DNA of 64,000 nt from Artemia franciscana (lineage: Eukaryota > Arthropoda > Branchiopoda > Anostraca > Artemiidae). This document shows, one piece after another, positions 13,128 to 22,799 of this stretch; position 1 is the stretch's first letter; each line of letters starts with the position of its first letter. A program made the position numbers and the translations under genes. The stretch spans positions 62,069,512 through 62,133,511 of the forward strand of contig NC_088863.1 of NCBI RefSeq assembly GCF_032884065.1, read 5' to 3'. A model generated the notes under the pieces. It ran no database searches. It was not told the DNA's origin and was given only the letters and a program-made list of their open reading frames with translations.

Positions 13128-15012
13128 ATGAGTCGAGGTGAGAAAATAGATGAAAAAATTGATATATCAAAAGATTATGAACAGAAAAGTGAGATAAGAA
13201 AGAAGAGAGCGAGAGACTACAAAGAGAATTATGATAAAGAAAATAAGAATTGCCACAACGATAATCAAGGCAAACCAATATTGAAGATAGAGAAAACATT
13301 GTATTCTGATGACGTTCCAAGTAACAAGAGAACAAGAGATAACAATGAAAATCATTATGAAAAAAAAGGAATTTGTTACAACGATTATCAAGGTGAACCA
13401 AAAGTAAAAAAAGGAAAAAAAGAAGATCCTGACGATGTTGACAATAAAATGTACTTGGATAACATCATACATGGAAAAAACAAAAGTGATAGTACCCCTT
13501 TATTTATGGCAATATATAAGGAGCAAGTGAGGGCAACCGAATTGCTTTTAAAAAATGGAGCCAACCCAGATATGAGGAACTTTGTCGGTGAGACACCCTT
13601 ACATTGTGCGGTTGAAATTGGTAGCCTGGACATTTGTCGGCTATTAGTGTCAGAGGGAGCGTCTGTAGATAAAAGTGATAATAGTGTCAACACCCCTTTA
13701 TGTAAGGCAACATCTAAAGTTGAAGTGAATTTAATTAAATTCTTCTTAAGAAATGGAGCTAGCCCAACAACAATCGATCATAAGGGATATACACCTTACA
13801 TAAGGCTGCTTTAGTTGGCAGACTAGACATTTGTCAGCTGCTCGTGTCAAAAGGAGCAAAAGTAGATGCCAAAGATATTTTTTTCAGAACACTTTTATGC
13901 TTAGCAGTTGAAATTGGTCAGATAAGTGTGACTAAATTTTTTTTAAGGAATGGAGCCAATCCAAACATAAGCGATTACAATGGATATATATCTCTGCATA
14001 ACGCTGCTTTAGTCGGCAGACTGGATATTTGTCGGCTACTAATTTCAAAGGGAGCTAAAATAGACGCCAAAGACCATTCAGGTAGGACACCTTTACATTT
14101 AGCTGTTGAGGCACACCAAACAGGTGTGACTTATCTTCTCTTGAAAAATGGAGCCAATTCAAACATAAGCGATCACAATGGATATACACCTTACATAAGG
14201 CTGCTTTAGTAGGCAGACAAGACATTTGTCAGCTACTCGTGTCAAAAGGAGCAGAAGTAGATACCAAAGATATTTCTTTCAGAACACCTTTATGCTTGGC
14301 AGTTGAAGTTGGACAAATAAGTGTGACTGAAATTCTTTTACAAAATCGAGCTAACCCAAATGAAACTGATGCTGTTTCCCAAACACCTTTACATTGCGCT
14401 GCTAGGATCGGCAGATTGGACATTTGCTCGCTGCTGGTTTCAATGGGAGCCGTTGTGGATTTGAAAGATCGTTTACGTAGGACACCTTTGCATTTAGAAG
14501 TTGAGACAGATCACATAGACGTGGCTCAATTTCTCTTAATAAATGGAGCCAATCCAAACAATAAAGATTACGAAGGATATACACCACTACACAACGCTGC
14601 TAAAACTCACAGCCTAGACATTTGTCAACTACTTGTTTCAAAGCAAGCCAAAGTCTTTGCCGAAGATCATAATTGGAGAACACCCTTGCATTTGTCAATC
14701 CATGCCGGCCAAAAAAATGTAACGGAATTTCTGTTAGAAAATGGAGCCTCCCCAAATTCAAAATCCAATTTTGTTCGTTGGCGCAGCAGTCATATAAGGG
14801 AAACACCGCTATGGCTTGCTGTTAGAATGAAAAGACTTGATTTTTGTGATTTACTTGTTTCATATGGAGCTGAATTAGACAATGAAATTGAGAATATGCT
14901 TCGAGAGCAAATTCTCCTTAGCATCCGAAATGGATCTGGGGAAAATTTAGCACAGTCACTCTCTATCTGGACATCTTCTGGACATCATCAAATTTCTAAT
15001 GCTCCTAAGTAA
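13128..15012 (+). pseudogene. Ankyrin-repeat gene, ASB-like copy 1 (frameshifted, lacks SOCS box)
   Basis: The ATG at 13,128 opens a lysine-rich N-terminus with two imperfect 40-residue repeats (residues 27-66 and 67-107, sharing RDY/NNEN...NDNQG/NDYQG). Fourteen 33-residue ankyrin repeats follow from about residue 120, with TPLH, LLxxGAxP and LDICxLL signatures. Reading them through requires two frame changes, at about 13,797 and 14,192. At both sites one base is missing from CCTTTACAT, which reads CCTTACAT. After repeat 14 the frame reads LREQILLSIRNGSGENLAQSLSIWTSSG and then diverges from copy 2 into 3' flank. The SOCS box seen in copy 2 is thereby lost. Such proteins normally recruit substrates to Elongin/Cullin-5 ligases. 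There is no intron in the visible coding part. The missing bases lie in T runs, so sequencing error or programmed shifting cannot be excluded. Confidence 0.75.
13785..14360 (+). repeat. Internal duplication of ankyrin repeats, period 395 bp
   Basis: The stretch from 13,785 to about 13,965 reappears at about 14,180-14,360 with scattered differences. The offset is exactly 395 bases, which is four 99-base ankyrin repeats minus one. The same one-base loss is present in both members, so the lesion probably predates the duplication or was spread by conversion. Confidence 0.7.
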
Positions 15013-15141
15013 AAAAAATGAGTATAGGGTAATTGACTGGATCATTCCTTGGTCCACCTTTATATAAAACTAGCTGTTGGGGTGGCACTTCGCGCTGCAC
15101 CAACACCTAGTTGGTGGGGGCGCTTCGCCTCCCCCCCCCCC
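14991..15141 (-). mobile_element. ASB 3' flank plus truncated Helitron end, second joint
   Basis: Same arrangement as at 7,156-7,307: the gene's 3' flank, then a minus-strand Helitron 3' end, then a run of C joined to LINE sequence at 15,142. The repeated joint shows that one rearrangement was copied rather than two independent insertions. Confidence 0.85.
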
Positions 15142-15513
15142 AAGTCTTTTACAGCATCTTTATATACTTATCTGGATATACTTCTAGTTTCTCAACAATT
15201 TACTTTTGGAGCAATTCTTTTCAAATTCAATTATGACATTAAGAATTTACCGCCATATTACCTCAATCAAAGTTTGCTCTCCCAATCACAAGATTTAAAT
15301 AATTATGACACTCGACAAAAAAAGAGTATCTACATTGACAAGCATAGTACTGAGAGATCTAAATTCGCTCCGTTTGTGTCAATAGCTCGGTGCTGGGATG
15401 CTCACAAGGCTTTTATTGATAAATTTTCCAGGCTAATTATAAGAAAAATATTCGTTTTCTATTCAGAATCATTGATTTTTTTTTTATATAGAGGATGTAT
15501 GATTTGTCCCTAA
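15142..15513 (+). pseudogene. LINE ORF2 C-terminus, copy 2
   Basis: Nearly identical to 7,308-7,679. The clearest difference is LYTYLDIL, as in the RT fragment at 7,083, where copy 1 has LYTNLDIL. The Tyr version is therefore ancestral and copy 1 has mutated. It is followed by the same T run and spacer. Confidence 0.8.
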
Positions 15514-17389
15514 TCGCAAATGTGGTTATTTTTTTTTTTTTTTAATTAGTGAAGATAATTAAAATAGAGCATTTAATAAGTGTGTATAGTGGGGATGCAC
15601 AGAAATTTGGCTAATCAGTACACAATGAAATCAATTCAGAGTTGTTTATATTCATAGAAAATAAGTTAATTTTCATATAGAAAAATGCTAAGTAGCAGTA
15701 CTTGACCGACTAATTTTGTTTGCTGCTTACCTGACCATAGTTAACCTTGAATTCGTCATTTTCAGAACAATACACTTTTATTGAATCCAAATAGATCAGT
15801 ACCTCTTCATGCTTCTTTTGTAGAATCGAGTATGAAGCCACGGCCTGTCGACCCGTCACAATCTTGTCACAATCGTTCTCCTTCAATCCAATTGAGTAAT
15901 ATAAAGACTCAGATATTTCTATTCCTTCAATCTAGAACAAAAATACTCAACCTTTAAGCAATTGTGTCATAGGTCTTCAAAAGGAAATAGGAGGGAGGGT
16001 TCAATGCCGTGTACATACAAAATTCAGATCGTAGAGCAAGAACAGAGTGCTCCCTTAAGGAGCAGTCGAAAAGCGTGAAAAAGAAGTTCTTTTGCTAGTT
16101 CTAGCTCTAAGAACCATGTTACGCTTGCCACTGATGGCCGACAAGTGATGGACAACTTTCCACTTAGCTTTTAATGGGCAAGTATCGCATGCCAAAGGGC
16201 TTTTGGGACGAGCAAAAGCCTTGATGGACCACTCGACACCATGAAGGAAGGCTCTTCGACAAAGAGAATCAACGATATGAAAAAGCTTTATCTTTGAGAT
16301 TCCTCACCTTAGGAAGCATCGACAGCACAGAGGCAAAAGGACTTATGTCAAGCGAGCTTTGGCTCAGTCTCGTGTGTCCATAAATAATAATATTAATAAT
16401 AAGAATAATAAGAAGAAGAAGAAGAAAAATGAGAAACAAAGAGGTTTTGGGTTGCGTGCTCTATAATACTCCACCCAGAAAATTTGTATCCTTAATAATT
16501 GAACTAATAGCAAATTTAAAACAAATAAATAGTGATCGTTGAAGATGATTATGGTGCAGTTTAGTGGAAAAATTGCTCTTTCAAATAAGATTTCCATAGT
16601 CTCATCTCCCATCTTCTGAAATAGGTGGGCGTTAAAAAAAAATCTTGGCTATATGGAAGAGGAAACGCCATTGAGCAGGGGTGACTCCACAAGGGTAGGA
16701 GAAACCTTAATGTGTTTTATTTCATGTAATTTGTACTTAATCTCATATGTCAGGTTTACCGAGCGACAACAAAAGAAAATGTCATAAAACTCATAAACAA
16801 TTTCATTTTTTTATAAAGAAATGTATTTTGTGTCGCAAGGAACTGGATCAAATCAACCATTTATTTCTTCCCCTTAGAATTTGAATTTTCAGGCTTTCCA
16901 ATGACACAAGAGTAAAATTCAACAATGATGTAAACGCCCAAATCTATATTAACGATGATTTGAAAATGGCAAATTTATATAAAAAGTCAATAGCTAATGT
17001 CAAAATATGCAAAAAAAAACTCGTACATCTGGCTTTTTTAGAGGCTCTATGTCTAAATAGCGCACTATGGTGTCTATGGCTGTAGATGTAATTATATTTC
17101 TTTGATAATATATGGCAAGATTTATGGCAATAAATTCTCTTTGACAATTCTTTGATAATTCTTTGATATTTCTTTGATAATATATGGCAAGATTTTCTTC
17201 AAGCTCCCAAGCAGCAGAAAAGCAAGTATGTGAGTCGTGCAAAAATATATTTCATTTAACCATACGATGGATTCTTGGCTTGAATTCAAGGTAATTTACA
17301 TTTTAAGTTTACGTATCTCTTTTAAACTAAAAATAAATTCAAATAATGTTAGAGGGCAATAGAATGTGAATTTCTTTTCCAAGCTCCAA
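15514..17389. other. Spacer of unit 2
   Basis: Matches unit 1 with three large differences. About 1.67 kb is absent after 15,987. About 190 bases are added at 16,457-16,645. 17,100-17,195 is replaced by repeats of TTCTTTGATAA and ATATATGGCAAGATTT. No gene was recognised. Confidence 0.6.
16457..16645. repeat. 190-bp insertion private to unit 2
   Basis: Interrupts sequence that is continuous in unit 1 (GGGTTGC / TATATGGAAGAGG at about 10,285). It ends near a run of nine A, which could be a retroposed tail. No target duplication longer than a few bases is visible and no family is recognised. Confidence 0.5.
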
Positions 17390-18005
17390 GAAGACCAGAA
17401 TAGGGCTCTTTCAAACAAAAATCCAAACTTCGAGTGTTCTTCTTCAGTGATCAAAAAGACTGGAGGGTAAACAGCCCCTCCCCCAGCCGATTTTCCCCAA
17501 TCAACATTTTGAAATGGCTATTTGATTCCGCGTAGTCGAAAGGTCTAATAAATATTTTTCTGGGGATGACATGACCCCTCATTATCACTGACGAAAGGGC
17601 TGTCAGTTACAGATCTTGTCCATTGTTCACATTTAGTAGGCTTTTTGTTATTTGGAAACATACGGGCATTTTTTTTTTAAATAATTGATCCTGTGGAGGG
17701 GTCCATAGGTACATGGGGAGAATTTTTTCCATGGAGAGAAAGCCTTTGGTGATAATTTTACAGGGACAATTTTACATAGAGGGAGGATTGAAGGAGATAT
17801 TGTGGCTTGGTCAAAAAAGTGATGAAAATAAAAGGCTTTCTTGAAAAAAGACTAATCAAGCACAAACTCTAAATAATTTGAAGGAAAAGTATCTTTAGCG
17901 AGCTTCATTGTTAAGAGTGAGGGTCGAGGACGGGGCAGCCTCCTTCATATACGGAATAATTTCCGTTTATTTTAAGTTTTAATCTTGCTCCTTGCTTTCA
18001 GTTGA
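17390..18005 (-). repeat. Snapback-family repeat, unit 2 copy
   Basis: Unit 2 counterpart of 11,290-11,890, with small differences (for example, the run before the arm is shortened). It was inherited through the tandem duplication and is not a separate insertion. Confidence 0.6.
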
Positions 18006-19183
18006 CACATTTTTTTTTATTTGTTTAGAATAAATGGATACGAACCTCATTTTCATCTTATCAATACTTTATAAAGAGACTGGAATGAGACTGTACAAAG
18101 AGAATTTGTACTTATAAGAGATGAAAATAAAATTTTCAACGTCATCTAGCGTTTGGAAGTTCTTGTAATTTCTGGAGTGAAATAGTAAGGCAAAACCAGT
18201 TTAATTGATGTAATTATCAAATAACAGTAGTAATAAGTGTCTGATCAGAGTTTTTGAATAAAAATAAATAAATATATAAATTATTTGATTACCATCACTT
18301 CTTGACTGCTAAGGTCATTACGTTGGCTCCGCAGCATCTTACTAGAGCCAGCGTCTAATTCCTGTATCATCAATCTGAGGTCAAAACCACTGTGTTACTG
18401 CAGGACAACTCATTTTATGAAGAAAAAAAACAATTCTGAAGTTAGAAAAAAATGCCAAAAAAGGCCAAGTATTAGATGATGTCTGTGATTTTCATTTGTG
18501 CACTTATGGCAGTTTTCATTCTTACTCATTTTCTTTGAGAATGTGAACAAAAGAAATTGAAACAGGAATGAATAAAATTTTCCAAATTTATAAGCAATCC
18601 TAACTCCGCCTTAGAATTTTGGCATTCGCTGCACCTTTGATATTTTATAGACGATAATGACAGCAGTCTTTTAAATTTGAGGCCGTAAATGGAGTCGGGA
18701 TATTAGTCAAATATTTTTTGCAAAATTCAATTGCCATATCGTTTGAATCAAGGGGGTAGTAAGACATGTCACATTACCTATCCCTAGCACTAACACCCCT
18801 AAGACGACAAAAATGTTCTAATAAAAAAAAACTTAGATTGTTGCTAGTACAATATTAATTTTACAAAGATAGTGGCGAAGGAATTAGAAACTAATGGAAT
18901 TTTTTCCATTAAAGAAATATATAAAGGAAACGGAAACTATCACATTATACCCCAATATTGCGAAAACTTTGCATTCAATAAAAAGGATATTTTTCTATAA
19001 GGTCAAGCAGACACAGCGTTGCATTCACTTAAGAGATATTAGCTGGCCTCAAGAAGCAAATTTTTCATAAGCAGTGTTTTACGCTAACAAATAACTAAGG
19101 TGACGTCATAATTTTTTAAAAAGACGTCAAGATTTCAAGTTTGAAAGCGCTAGACAATGGTATTTAGGCAAAATCATCGTGGG
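18006..19183. other. Upstream region of ASB-like copy 2
   Basis: Counterpart of 11,891-13,045. It differs by small indels and substitutions, including an added GTTGGCTCCGCA at about 18,322. No gene seen. Confidence 0.5.
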
Positions 19184-19206
19184 TGACGTCATCTTGGCTA
19201 TATAAG
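19184..19206 (+). promoter_or_regulatory. CRE palindrome and TATA box of ASB-like copy 2
   Basis: TGACGTCA at 19,184-19,191 and TATATAAG at 19,199-19,206, with the same spacing as in copy 1. The core promoter is intact even though the coding region behind it is broken. Confidence 0.6.
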
Positions 19207-19265
19207 ACATTGTCCGGAATGATTCTGCATTATTTGATTCTATATTTCCAGATAAATAAATTAGT

Positions 19266-20096
19266 ATGAGTCGAGGTGAGAAAATAGATGAACAAATTAA
19301 ATATATCAAAAGATTATGAACAGAAAAGTGAGATCAGAAAGAAGAGAGCGAGAGACTACAAAGAGAATTATGATAAAGAAAATAAGATTTGCCACAACGA
19401 TAATCAAGGCAAACCAATATTGAAGATAGAGAAAACATTGTATTCTGATGACGTTCCAAGTAACAAGAGAGCAAGAGAAAACAATGAAAATCACAATGAA
19501 AAAAAAGGAATTTGTTAAAACGATTATCAAGGCGAACCAAAAGTAAAACAAGGAAAAAAAGAAGATCCTGACGATGTTGACAATAAAATGTACTTGGATA
19601 ACACCATACATGGAAAAAACAAAAGTGATAGCACCCCTTTATTTATGGCAATATATAAGGTCAACTGAGGGTAACCGAATTGCTTTTAAAAAATGGAGCC
19701 AACTCAGATATGAGGAACTTTGTCGGTGAGACGCCCTGAATTAGACTATCCTGAATTTGGGTGAGCTGAATTAGACAATGAAATTGAGAATATGCTTCGA
19801 GAGCAAATTCTCCTTAGCATCCGAAATGGATCTAGGGAAAGTTTAGCACAGTCACTCTCTATCTGGACATCTTGTCGACATGACTATCGTTACGCAGCAT
19901 TAAAAGAAAATTGTCGGAAAGTAATAAGAAGGGCCACTTATTCTTTCAGAGAATATGAAGGTATTAAAAGTTTTGATATACCTGAAGTCCTGAAAAATTA
20001 CCTCCTGGATTATGAACAAGAATTAGAATTTTTCAACTTGAATTTGTGCCCCAGAAAATTGGCCGATTTGTTAGGAAAGCATGAGAAGAAAAATTG
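19266..20096 (+). pseudogene. ASB-like copy 2: SOCS box kept, ankyrin repeats deleted
   Basis: The ATG at 19,266 is followed by a one-base gain that closes the frame within 20 codons; an ATG at 19,288 restores the ancestral frame for the lysine-rich N-terminus. A stop at about 19,516 and a 2-base loss at about 19,660 follow. At about 19,738 the sequence jumps from the second ankyrin repeat to the end of the fourteenth, through a short duplicated filler. From 19,768 to 20,096 the frame is open. It contains ALKENCRKVI, a fit to the Elongin-C-binding BC box, and then FDIPEVLKNYLLDYE, a fit to the Cullin-5-box part of SOCS domains. The C-terminus shows what copy 1 has lost. The product, if any, would lack a substrate-binding ankyrin domain. 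Confidence 0.75.
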
Positions 20097-20197
20097 ATAA
20101 ATGTTAGCAGCATGTTTTTCGTATTTAATTATGTTTTTTTTTCGTCTTTTCTGTTCTTCATTTATTATCATTTGGTTTGTAATCTTGTTAAAACAGA

Positions 20198-20203
20198 AAT
20201 AAA
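20198..20203 (+). terminator. Poly(A) signal of ASB-like gene
   Basis: AATAAA about 100 bases after the stop codon of the SOCS-box frame, followed by T-rich sequence. Copy 1 has lost this segment, because its 3' flank begins directly after the deletion. Confidence 0.5.
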
Positions 20204-20794
20204 TTTATTTCATTCATACACAAGAAAATTTCTAATGCTCCTAAGTAAAAAAAAAATGAGTATAGGGTAATTGACTGGATCATTCCGTGGTCCACCTTTA
20301 TATAAAACTAGCTGTTGGGGTGGCACTTCGCGCTGCCCCAACACCTAGTTGGTGGGGGCACTTCACAACCCCCCCCCCCAAACCCCCCCGTGCGCGTAAG
20401 TCGTTACGCGCCATATTGGTTACGCGCCATTGTAGTTGTGTCCCTGTGTCCCACCTGTGAATGTAGATAGTGTAAATATATTTTTAACTACGCAAAACTT
20501 GCGAATATACAACATTCTTGGCTGTCCCATTGTCTTTGCATATAAATAGATTGTCAGGTTTACCGACTCTTGAACATGCAACATATAATTGTCCATGGGA
20601 AAAACAATCCGTATTCAGATCTATACCTCATTATTCTAATGATTGCCCTTGAGCTTTGTTGATGGTGATTGCTAATCGACCATTCCCTGAGTCGCCATCG
20701 TCATTTATATATCCCCCTGGGCACCCCGGCGTCCCCTTTGTAGTTATGTCCCTGTGTCCCGGTCGTCATTTATATTCCCTGTGTCCCGGTCGTC

Positions 20795-21095
20795 ATTGAA
20801 AAATTCCCGCCCTTTGCGGAAAACTCCTCCATCGAAACTTCCTCTCATTTAAAATCCCTTCCAGGTAACTCCATCCTTCCTGAAAGTTACTCCCCCACGT
20901 AAAATTCATTGCAGAATATTCAGCCTCAAAAATTCTTCTCGGCATTTCCCAATACTCCGGAAGCCCCCCCCCCCCAGCCCAGGTCCTCTGCAAAAAAATT
21001 CTCGGATGTCCAAACATGCTGGAAATTTTCCCCAGAGCATCTCCACATGCAAACTTGAGTACGCAAAGAGAAAACTAACCAAATAAAAAGAGTTT
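20795..21095 (+). repeat. Snapback-family body fragment inside Helitron 3
   Basis: Closely resembles 36,998-37,315 (AAAATTCCCGCCC, then CTTCCAGGTAACTCCATCCT, then CATCTCCACATGCAAACTTG). It interrupts the Helitron sequence, which resumes at GTACGCGCC. This shows that members of the non-coding family can be captured by, or inserted into, Helitrons. Confidence 0.8.
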
Positions 21096-21562
21096 CGTAC
21101 GCGCCATTGTAGTTGTGTCCCTGTGTCCCACCTGTGAATATAGATAGATATATATATGTTTTTAACTATGTAAAACTTGCGAATATACAACATTCTTTGC
21201 TGTCCCTTTGTCTGTGCATATAAATAGATTGTTTACCGACTCTTGAAAATGCAACACATAATGGTCCATGGGAAAACAATCCGTATTCAGATCTATACCT
21301 CATGATTCTAATGATTGCCCTTGAGCTTTGTTGATGGTGATTGCTAATCGAACATTCCCTGTGTCGCCGTCGTCATTTATATTTCCCCCTGTGCCCCCCG
21401 GCGTCCCCGTTGTTGTTGTTTCCCTGTGTCCCTGATTGCTAATCGAACATTCCTTGTGGGTCGTCATTTGTGTCCCGGTGCTTTGTTGATGGTGATTGCT
21501 AATCGAACATTCCTTGTGTCCCGGTCGCTTTCTCTTTGAGTGTCCCAGTCGTCATTTATATT

Positions 21563-21565
<3 letters not shown>

Positions 21566-21632
<67 letters not shown>
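21566..21632. repeat. (AT)n microsatellite in Helitron 3
   Basis: About 67 bases of AT dinucleotides next to the third helicase remnant, at the same relative place as in the other Helitrons. Confidence 0.95.
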
Positions 21633-21635
<3 letters not shown>

Positions 21636-21869
21636 ACTACGTAAAACATGCAAATATACAACATTCTTTGCTGTCCCATTGTCTGTCTATATAAATAGAT
21701 TGTCAGGTTTCATAATAATTGTCCATGGGAAAACAATCCGTATTCAGATCTATACCGCATTTTTCTAACGATTGCCCTTGAGCTTTGTTGATGGTGATTG
21801 CTAATCGAACATTCCCTGTGTCCCCGTCGTTATTTATATATCCCCCTGTGCCCCCGGCGTCCCCGTTGT

Positions 21870-22140
21870 AGTTGTGTCCCTGTGTCCTGGTCGTCATTCA
21901 TATTCCCTGTGTCCCGGTCGTCATTTATATTCCCTGTGTCCCGGTCGTCATTTGTGTCCCGGTATCCCAGTCTGTAATCTCTCTTTGATTGTCCCGGTCG
22001 TCATTTATATTCCCTCTGTCCCGGTCGTCATTTGTGTCCCCGTGTCCCGGTCTGTAATTTCTCTTTGACTGTCCCGGTCGTTATTTATATTCCCTGTGTC
22101 CCGGTCGTCATTTGTGTCCCGGTGTCCCGGTCTGTAGTGT
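21870..22140 (-). repeat. CCGGGACAC minisatellite, Helitron 3 copy
   Basis: About ten imperfect units of the GACGACCGGGACAC type, alternating with AATATAAAT and ACAAAT spacers, near the 5' side of the element. Confidence 0.8.
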
Positions 22141-22799
22141 CATCTTATAATAACGTCATATACAAAGCCTTATGTACTTATAATGACGTCAAATGCAAAC
22201 CCACAAACAAACAAACATGCATATATACAACTTATTTATATATATATATATAGATACAGTTTCTTCTTTGGTTTTTTTTTCTTTTTTAGTTTTTTTTTTT
22301 AGTTTCTTCTTTTTATTGATTTGTTTTCTTCAATTTGTTAATGTTCATTCTAACATTGACACTTGGAAAAATCTTTACGTGCCAAGCATGCTAAAGCTCC
22401 AACAATTTATATTAAACCTCGAAATTTGGGGTATCTGTTTTAAGGTTTTCGAATTACTTTAACCTATTGTCAAAATATATTGAAATATTTGTGCAATTCC
22501 CAGTTTTTTTTTAGTTTTTTAGCTTTTTTTAGTTTTTTTTTTTTTAGTTTTTTATCTTTTTTATTTTTTTACATTTTTTCTTTTTTTATTTTTTTTTTTT
22601 TTTTTTTTTTAGTTTTTACCATTTTTCTTTTTTCAAATTACTTTAATCTATTGTCAAAATATTTCGAAATATTTATGCAATTTCCAGTTTTTACATTCTA
22701 GTTTGTTTTCTTTTATATATATATAGAAGATATAATCTGGCGTAACAGACAAAGCGTAACAGACATAACAGACAGACAACTTATTTATATATATATAGA

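Larger units (their letters stand above)
20308..22799 (-). mobile_element. Helitron 3, composite of stacked copies
   Basis: On the minus strand it ends with CTAG at 20,311-20,308, preceded by a degenerate hairpin. 5'-type starts (TCTATATATATATATAAATA and a close relative) occur at 22,254 and again at 22,799, so at least two 5' ends share one 3' end. Three successive pieces of the helicase C-terminal region are visible at about 20,483-20,690, 21,155-21,345 and 21,635-21,815, with stops and frame breaks. It carries the CCGGGACAC minisatellite, an (AT)n run and T-rich tracts at 22,260-22,620. Rep and the helicase core are absent. A piece of the snapback repeat family sits inside it at 20,795-21,095. 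Confidence 0.75.
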
